Of a stretch of DNA of 11,228 nucleotides, positions 6,874 to 11,228 are shown piece by piece. The notes under the pieces were generated by a model. That model ran no database searches. It saw only the letters and a program-made list of their open reading frames with translations, and had not been told where the DNA came from. This DNA comes from CAZAGT01 sp964484515 (GTDB lineage Bacteria > Desulfobacterota > DSM-4660 > Desulfatiglandales > HGW-15), in the NCBI GenBank assembly GCA_964484515.1, contig CAZAGT010000161.1, positions 1 through 11,228 of the forward strand, given 5' to 3'. Within the stretch, counting starts at the first letter, position 1. Every line of letters begins with the position of its first letter. A program made the translations under genes and the position numbers.

Positions 6874-7803
6874 TCACGTACGCAGGAAGAGTTTCGTCAA
6901 ACGATCCCAGCCGAGTTCGGGCATATTGCCGTAGATGTCATTACCGAGTTGGCCGCCATCAGCCGCCAACGGTCCCGCCACTTCCTCCACCACCTGGTAG
7001 AGACGATCCACTTCCTCGCCCATGAACGCGCCGCTCTCCTCCTTGATCATGAGGTTTCGCAGGTCACGACGCAAGTCTTCGGCATGCACACTCATCACCC
7101 ATCCATTGGCATAGGGATCTTGGCCGGCTGCCCTCCCCTCTTCGCGCAGATTTGGATTTATCGAGGTCACAACGCCGCTTACCGGTGAGAGGATCTTTGC
7201 GTCCAGCTCTCCTCGCGTCGCCACGATGGCCGACTCGCCCTGCTTCACCAGCTTGCCCATTAAAGGGCCTTCAATGCGATCAAAGGGTCCGAGCACCCGC
7301 AGCGCAAACTCGTCGATTCCGACCCTAACCGTCTCGTCCTGCTCGAGCTTAGCCCAAGTGTGGCCTGGATGGAAGTAGTAGCCCTGTGGCAGTTTGAACC
7401 CTCTGATTTCAAGGAAATCGATCGGATTCACAACGGCGTGGACGGAGTATTGCTCGTCAAAGAACTGGTCGAAATCGCAATTGCTGCACTGGTACTCATT
7501 CGTACAGATACGGAATTCGATGCGTCTTTTCATGTAATGCACACACGGCCGCCTGGAAGGAGTCTGCACCTTCAACTTCTCCCGCCATGAGACGATCTTG
7601 CCCCGCTTTCCTTGCGGGAGCCTCCCTTCCTCTTTCAACCTCCTGTTCTCTTCCGACACCTGATGCATGACCCGATCAAAATGACAGGCCGAGCACTCGT
7701 AGTCTATGCTACAAGGCTTTTTGGTAACGACCCCGGCCTGCATCCATACACAGGGGCTGGCGGAGTCACTTCTTGATTGTTTCGTCGAGGTGTTTAGATT
7801 CAT
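6874..7803 (-). CDS. Double Cys-module, GcvH-like domain protein, copy 1 (309 aa)
   Basis: The N-terminal part carries two copies of C-x12-C-x5-C-x2-C: Cys18/31/37/40 and Cys87/100/106/109. Each is followed by xFD, and the spacing suits a metal or Fe-S site. Residues about 137-250 look like the H-protein fold of glycine cleavage: GYYFHPGHTW, VRVGIDEFA, MGKLVKQGE, LSPVSGVV and DPYANGWV. In true GcvH the lipoylated Lys lies seven residues before the Ser of 'SPVSG'; ungapped alignment puts Glu199 there, so the arm is probably not lipoylated. The C-terminal tail (about 258-309, with AGPLAADGG, DIYGN and LGW) is shared with its neighbour. AGGAG lies 6 nt before the ATG. It lies 78 bp downstream of a paralog in the same direction and is probably cotranscribed. 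It is predicted to be cytoplasmic (no signal peptide). It may be a redox or carrier protein, but the role is unknown. Confidence 0.85.
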   Translation of the reverse strand: MNLNTSTKQSRSDSASPCVWMQAGVVTKKPCSIDYECSACHFDRVMHQVSEENRRLKEEGRLPQGKRGKIVSWREKLKVQTPSRRPCVHYMKRRIEFRICTNEYQCSNCDFDQFFDEQYSVHAVVNPIDFLEIRGFKLPQGYYFHPGHTWAKLEQDETVRVGIDEFALRVLGPFDRIEGPLMGKLVKQGESAIVATRGELDAKILSPVSGVVTSINPNLREEGRAAGQDPYANGWVMSVHAEDLRRDLRNLMIKEESGAFMGEEVDRLYQVVEEVAGPLAADGGQLGNDIYGNMPELGWDRLTKLFLRT

Positions 7804-7881
7804 GGGAAACTCCTAAAAGAGGGGGCGTTGGTTCTCGATTTCAAATGCCAGAGTAAAGCTTTTTTATTCTATTATGGCCCG

Positions 7882-8880
7882 CTATGTCCCAAGGAATCTC
7901 TTGGTGATGTTTTTCCAGCCGAGATCCGGCAGATTGCCGTAGATGTCATCGGTAAGGTAGCCACCGTCGGCCGCTAGGGGACCAGCCACATCTTCGATCA
8001 TGGACTCGAGGGCGCCCAGCTCCCCATTCATCCAATCCACCGTCTCATCGCCGCTCATCAGGCTCTTTACGGTTCCCTTCACATCCGGCGTTTGTACCAC
8101 GAACATCCAGCCCGCATTGTACGGTTCCTCCTTCGCAACAGCCGGCTTATCCCCCAGGTCCGAGTTGATCTCAACAATAACCCCGTCTATCGGTGAGAGC
8201 ACGTCGGCGGAGTTCTCCTTACGTTTCATACCCCACCCCGCCTGTTCCTTATTCAGCTCTTTACCCATGAGCGGTAGATCAAAGGCGTCGGCCCTTCCCA
8301 GGAGTTTGTGAGAGAAATCATCCATGCCGACGCGGATATACCCGCCGCTCTCAATCCGCACCCAGGTGTGGCCGTTGTGGAAGTAGTGCCCGGTGGGAAG
8401 CTCAAAGCCTTTAACGAGCCGCATTTCGCCTGCGAAGCTTGCCGCCTTCGTGCTCCACACGTCTTCGAAGAACTGATCAAACTCGCAACGGGAGCACGCG
8501 TAGTCGTAAGCGCAGGCCCGTTTCTCGATTCGATGTGTCAGGCTGTGACGGCAGATCCGACCCAGGCCACTGCGCATGCGCATGGCGTCCTGCCAGCTGG
8601 GCTGTTTTCCCTCGTCCACCCTCTTGCGCATCCCGAAGTCATACTTACAGGTCGTGCAGTCGTAGAAATTGTTGCAGTTCTTGAAATTGACGATGCCGGT
8701 TTGCATCCAAAGACAGGGGTTGACTGCTTCGGCATCCCGGTCAGGTTTTACCATCCAGACCTGGCCGCCCAACACAGAACCGATTTCACCCTTCCCCTTT
8801 AAATCGTTATCCCTTCCTTTCCGATACGACGAGCCGTACCCCAGTTGACTTCTCCGGTCTTCCTTGATTTTCTCTCCCAT
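7882..8880 (-). CDS. Double Cys-module, GcvH-like domain protein, copy 2 (332 aa)
   Basis: This paralog has the same architecture: modules C-x12-C-x5-C-x2-C at Cys56/69/75/78 and Cys110/123/129/132, an H-protein-like domain about 159-265 (GHYFHNGHTW, IRVGMDDFS, LMGKELN, LSPIDGVI, EPYNAGWM), and the tail AGPLAADGG, DIYGN, LGW. By ungapped alignment the lipoyl position is Glu222, although Lys221 is adjacent, so an alignment shift should be considered. The first about 45 residues are charged and of low similarity to copy 1. AGGAG lies 6 nt before the ATG. A near-consensus sigma-54 promoter sits about 45 bp upstream, so this is the first gene of the pair. There is no signal peptide. GcvH annotation alone would mislead, because no gcvT, gcvP or lipoate genes are nearby. 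Confidence 0.87.
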   Translation of the reverse strand: MGEKIKEDRRSQLGYGSSYRKGRDNDLKGKGEIGSVLGGQVWMVKPDRDAEAVNPCLWMQTGIVNFKNCNNFYDCTTCKYDFGMRKRVDEGKQPSWQDAMRMRSGLGRICRHSLTHRIEKRACAYDYACSRCEFDQFFEDVWSTKAASFAGEMRLVKGFELPTGHYFHNGHTWVRIESGGYIRVGMDDFSHKLLGRADAFDLPLMGKELNKEQAGWGMKRKENSADVLSPIDGVIVEINSDLGDKPAVAKEEPYNAGWMFVVQTPDVKGTVKSLMSGDETVDWMNGELGALESMIEDVAGPLAADGGYLTDDIYGNLPDLGWKNITKRFLGT

Positions 8881-8925
8881 CGCTCACTCCTTGGTTTTTG
8901 TTTTCAAGTGTTGAGTAAGCCGTAG

Positions 8926-8941
8926 AGCAAGCCATGTGCCA
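8926..8941 (-). promoter_or_regulatory. Sigma-54 (RpoN) promoter of the Cys-rich pair
   Basis: The minus strand reads TGGCACATGGCTTGCT. This matches the sigma-54 consensus TGGCAC-N5-TTGCW, with GG and GC separated by exactly 10 bases. It points at the gene starting at 8880, predicting transcription from about 8915 and a leader of about 35 nt. Sigma-54 promoters need an enhancer-binding activator, which is not encoded in this window. Confidence 0.75.
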
Positions 8942-9137
8942 CGGACTGAGATCCAGCCGGATTAGAGGGTAATACATCGAATTTATTTATAAACTAGTGA
9001 CTTTGCCTCTGGGCGAAACTCACATGCATGAATCAAGGAGTGTGCTGGCTGTTGAGAAAAACCACAGTCTTTTAAGGGGTCAGCTCTCTAATCGGCCTCA
9101 TGAGACGGTATGAAAGGGGATTGGCGTCCAATGCGTA

Positions 9138-9156
9138 ATGTTGACTTATGCAACAT
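9138..9156. promoter_or_regulatory. Operator-like dyad ATGTTG-N7-CAACAT
   Basis: ATGTTGACTTATGCAACAT has perfect 6-bp arms and a 7-nt spacer. It covers the -35 box of the promoter inferred for the downstream SBP gene. The reverse complement begins with TGTTGCATAA, almost the same as the dyad in front of the DUF4412-like gene (11181-11196). Confidence 0.5.
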
Positions 9157-9169
9157 ACTGTTGGATATT
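9141..9169 (+). promoter_or_regulatory. Sigma-70-like promoter of the SBP gene
   Basis: TTGACT (9141-9146), a 17-nt spacer, then GATATT (9164-9169). The start would be near 9176, giving a long leader of about 200 nt before the ATG at 9377. The dyad over the -35 and the palindrome just at the expected start suggest repression. Confidence 0.45.
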
Positions 9170-9171
9170 TC

Positions 9172-9189
9172 TTCACGGCTGGCCGTGAA
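9172..9189. promoter_or_regulatory. Perfect 18-bp palindrome TTCACGGC-TG-GCCGTGAA
   Basis: It has 8-bp arms with a 2-base centre, located at the expected transcription start of the SBP promoter. The short centre makes a protein-binding operator more likely than an RNA hairpin. Confidence 0.5.
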
Positions 9190-9376
9190 CGGCCTTTTCC
9201 AGGGTGCAGGATCATCAATGCGCAAGAACAAATTACCCTGGTTGATGAGAGGTTTCCAGATAGAGTGAACATGAGGGGATCCTTCGACCGTCACTTTGCT
9301 CATTGAGGATGATTCAACGGACCCTCCTCCCAACGGGCGGGCGGCCGACAGGGACAAAGCTAAAGGAGGTTGTCAT

Positions 9377-10315
9377 ATGTGTGCTGCTCTAAGAAAGGAA
9401 TTCCATGCGAGAGAGGCGGTACGTTCGATCTTTTATGCACCGTACCTAGCTACCGTGCAAACAGGGTTCCTGGAAAAGGAGGGGATCACGGGTGATCTTG
9501 GTGTTGGGCCAAAGGGCCGCGACCCCTTCGAGATGCTGGATAGCGGCGAGATACAGGTTGTCCAAAACGCCCCTTCGACCAGTTTCTCGCTGATGGAGAC
9601 GGGACGAAAAGAGATCCCGGTCCATGTGGCGGCGATAAATGATCGGGATGGGTTCTACATTGTGAGCCGCAAACCGGTCGAGACGTTCCGATGGAAGGAC
9701 TTGGAGGGTGCTACCGTGGTCCCCGCCAGCTTCGGTGTCCAGCCCTGGGCCTGCTTGATGTTCTGTCTCCAAGAACAGGGGGTGGATGCGGATCGAGTCA
9801 ATCTGGTAGGAGGCCTTTCCTCTATGCAAGAGGCGGAGGATGCCTTTCGCGCCGGCGAGGGCGATTACGTTCACCTTCAAAACCCCAACGCGCTAAATGT
9901 AGTCGCGGACGGAGTTGGTTATACAGCGGCCTCAGTGGGTGAGGCGCTGGGGCCTATCGCCTTTAGCACGCTCGTAATGAGTCGTCGGTTCTTGACCGAG
10001 GAAACGGAGACCGCCGAAGCGTTCATGCGGGCCTACCTCACCGCGAGACAATGGATTTTAGAGAGTGACGCGGAGACCATCGCGGAGGCCTTGCATCCGT
10101 TGTTCCCCGATACGCCAAGGGCCGTATTGGCCAAATCGGTGGAGGGCTACAAGGCCCTGGGCACGTGGCTTCCGAACCCCAGGATCTCGCGTCAGTCATA
10201 CGAAAGAGCACTCGATATGTGGCTGGCGGCAGGTCAAATAACCAGGCGTTACCCCTTCGATGAGGTGGTTACGAATGAATTGATAGAACGAGTCGTGGGG
10301 AGCAGTGAAGACTAA
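9377..10315 (+). CDS. SsuA/THI5 (NMT1)-like substrate-binding fold protein, no signal peptide (312 aa)
   Basis: The protein has the periplasmic-binding fold of the SsuA/NMT1 group. The start RSIFYAPYLATVQTGFLEKEGI corresponds to the family's 'y.P...A...GFF..eGl', followed by an aspartate- and glycine-rich first lobe, VVPASFGVQPW (hinge region), and LTARQWILESD in the second lobe. The ATG at 9377 follows AAAGGAGG by 7 nt, and an earlier in-frame ATG (9296) lacks such a site. With this start the protein begins MCAALRKEFH, with no signal peptide or lipobox. It would act in the cytoplasm, unlike a normal transporter-binding protein, and no permease or ATPase gene is nearby. It could be a sensor, a THI5-like enzyme or a metabolite-binding protein. 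The stop overlaps the stop of the convergent gene by 4 bp. Confidence 0.8.
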   Translation: MCAALRKEFHAREAVRSIFYAPYLATVQTGFLEKEGITGDLGVGPKGRDPFEMLDSGEIQVVQNAPSTSFSLMETGRKEIPVHVAAINDRDGFYIVSRKPVETFRWKDLEGATVVPASFGVQPWACLMFCLQEQGVDADRVNLVGGLSSMQEAEDAFRAGEGDYVHLQNPNALNVVADGVGYTAASVGEALGPIAFSTLVMSRRFLTEETETAEAFMRAYLTARQWILESDAETIAEALHPLFPDTPRAVLAKSVEGYKALGTWLPNPRISRQSYERALDMWLAAGQITRRYPFDEVVTNELIERVVGSSED

Positions 10316-11091
10316 TCGAGGGCCCACATTCGCTCATAGCCCTTAGGCACGGAGAAGGCCGATGGATTTGGGTTTACCTTCGCCGGAGCGCCGAATTGTA
10401 CATCATAGAGAAGCTCGCCACCTTCAAAGTGTTGGATCGCCACCGGAAAACCGTCGATGTCGAAGAGACCCTTTGTAGGGACGTATTCCACTTCTCGGAA
10501 TAAGGGCAGTTGCCCAAGGTTGGCCATGACCTTCTCATAGGCCTCCGACAGTTTTCGCACGCCCTCAAGAGTTTCTTTCTTTATACCTGCCTCATCCCAC
10601 GCGGCCACCCACACCTCCTGGCGCACACCACCATCGCACAAGATGAGATGTTTCCGAGTGTGGAGACCAGCTATCAATCGGGTTTCCTTTGTTTCACGTA
10701 CCTCGCAGAGGACAGTTCTTTGAGGCGCATCGCCCACACCCATCTTCTTTCTCAAATATTTGATCACTGTGCTGAGACCGTCAATCGTATCAAAGAGCAC
10801 CACCTCATCGAGTTCGATGTAACTCTGTTCCGAGTGATTAACAAAATGGAGGACCCGCTTCGATGAGTTGTAAAGGACCTCGCTTTTTCCTTCACCCGGT
10901 CGAAGTTCCGTCGTGTCTATCTTCAGCATCGCACCTTCTATCATAAGCTGAGTGTGATACTGAAGAGGTCGTTCAGGCCTCATATCTTTGATCTCGACAT
11001 CGATCACAACACCGGCATAAGCGGGAAGAAAAGACAGGCCGATGAAACATGTTGCCAAGAAGAGGCATAGGATAAGACGTATTTTGCACAT
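10312..11091 (-). CDS. DUF4412-like exported protein (259 aa)
   Basis: The chosen ATG at 11091 gives the signal peptide MCKIRLILCLFLATCFIG, with a likely cleavage after AYA|G. The frame extends 24 codons further upstream to 11163, but those residues are basic, unlike a signal sequence, and would overlap the inferred promoter start. The mature part begins as a beta-rich segment, with MLKIDTTE, then VLYNSSKRVLHFVNHSEQSYIELD. This resembles DUF4412-type proteins, in which a 'G.K.RiD' strand precedes a 'D...k....d...k.Y.e.' strand. The rest carries a predicted helical section and ends SAFSVPKGYERMWALD, also typical. It is predicted to be a periplasmic or envelope protein. The function of this family is unknown. 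Its stop codon overlaps that of the convergent SBP-like gene. Confidence 0.75.
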   Translation of the reverse strand: MCKIRLILCLFLATCFIGLSFLPAYAGVVIDVEIKDMRPERPLQYHTQLMIEGAMLKIDTTELRPGEGKSEVLYNSSKRVLHFVNHSEQSYIELDEVVLFDTIDGLSTVIKYLRKKMGVGDAPQRTVLCEVRETKETRLIAGLHTRKHLILCDGGVRQEVWVAAWDEAGIKKETLEGVRKLSEAYEKVMANLGQLPLFREVEYVPTKGLFDIDGFPVAIQHFEGGELLYDVQFGAPAKVNPNPSAFSVPKGYERMWALD

Positions 11092-11164
11092 AATTATTTC
11101 TTGCTGCCCTAGGAGTCTATATTTTGCACTCCTTGTGTACCTTACTAGAATTATTTTGTCCAAC

Positions 11165-11196
11165 CGTATATTATCCCTACTGTTGCATAAACAACA
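11165..11196 (-). promoter_or_regulatory. Promoter/operator of the DUF4412-like gene
   Basis: On the minus strand the dyad TGTTGTTTATGCAACA (11196-11181) has perfect TGTTG/CAACA arms. It contains TTGTTT, which with an 18-nt spacer precedes TATACG (11170-11165), a weak -10. This mimics the layout of the SBP promoter. The start would fall near 11158 and give a leader of about 67 nt. The -10 is only four of six consensus bases. Confidence 0.4.
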
Positions 11197-11228
11197 CGTC
11201 GAAAAGTCTGGAAAGACAAGAATAACCA

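Larger units (their letters stand above)
8881..9376. other. Divergent regulatory region, Cys-rich pair / SBP gene
   Basis: This 496-bp gap holds the minus-strand sigma-54 promoter (8926-8941), a plus-strand sigma-70-like promoter (9141-9169) and two dyads (9138-9156 and 9172-9189). Between 8942 and 9137, and between 9190 and 9361, I see no gene; open frames there lack ribosome-binding sites or recognisable similarity. Confidence 0.6.

Noticed and set aside
6433..7188. Whole 251-codon plus-strand frame as a real gene
   Set aside because: Only an inner part is YeiH-like; the rest follows a frameshift and then runs antisense to the GcvH-like gene.
7882..8880. Annotation as glycine cleavage H protein (gcvH)
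   Set aside because: The length, the two Cys modules, the missing lipoyl Lys and the lack of gcv neighbours do not fit a working H protein.
9088..9357. 89-codon minus-strand frame in the divergent regulatory region
   Set aside because: No ribosome-binding site, no known family, and it covers the promoter and dyads.

Overview
The window reads as a chromosomal accessory region of an anaerobic-type bacterium, most likely a member of the Desulfobacterota or a neighbouring deltaproteobacterial lineage. This is an inference from a YeiH-type sulfate-exporter remnant, TRL-like lipoproteins, GcvH-like Cys-rich proteins, a sigma-54 promoter and an IS4-family remnant. No rRNA, tRNA, CRISPR array or complete mobile element is visible.

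Left edge (1-560): a partly duplicated 3' end of an unknown minus-strand gene abuts the C-terminal third of an IS4-family transposase. Next (572-1461, minus) come two translationally coupled small lipoproteins of TRL-like type. Then (1716-4901, minus) two paralogous exported amidases lie in tandem, with a terminator candidate downstream. They are divergent from an AraC-family regulator (5190-6146, plus), which probably controls them. A 15-bp exact repeat occurs in the amidase leader and again in the araC promoter region, 205 bp apart.

The middle (6147-6873) is decayed DNA. It holds two inverted-repeat signals and an internal fragment of a YeiH-family membrane transporter broken by a frameshift and a nonsense codon.

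The most distinctive part is 6874-8941 (minus): two tandem paralogs, each with two C-x12-C-x5-C-x2-C modules, a GcvH-like (H-protein fold) domain that appears to lack the lipoylated lysine, and a conserved C-terminal tail. A near-consensus sigma-54 promoter lies just upstream. Divergent from them is a substrate-binding-protein-like gene with no signal peptide (9377-10315, plus). It converges, with a 4-bp overlap, on an exported DUF4412-like protein (10312-11091, minus). The promoters inferred for these last two genes carry nearly the same dyad motif (TGTTGCATAA plus 1-2 bases plus CAACA) over the -35 region, which suggests a shared regulator.

The likely units are therefore a lipoprotein pair, an AraC/amidase scavenging unit, and a sigma-54-driven Cys-rich/GcvH-like pair next to a co-regulated SBP/DUF4412 pair. 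How the last two work together is not known from the sequence.
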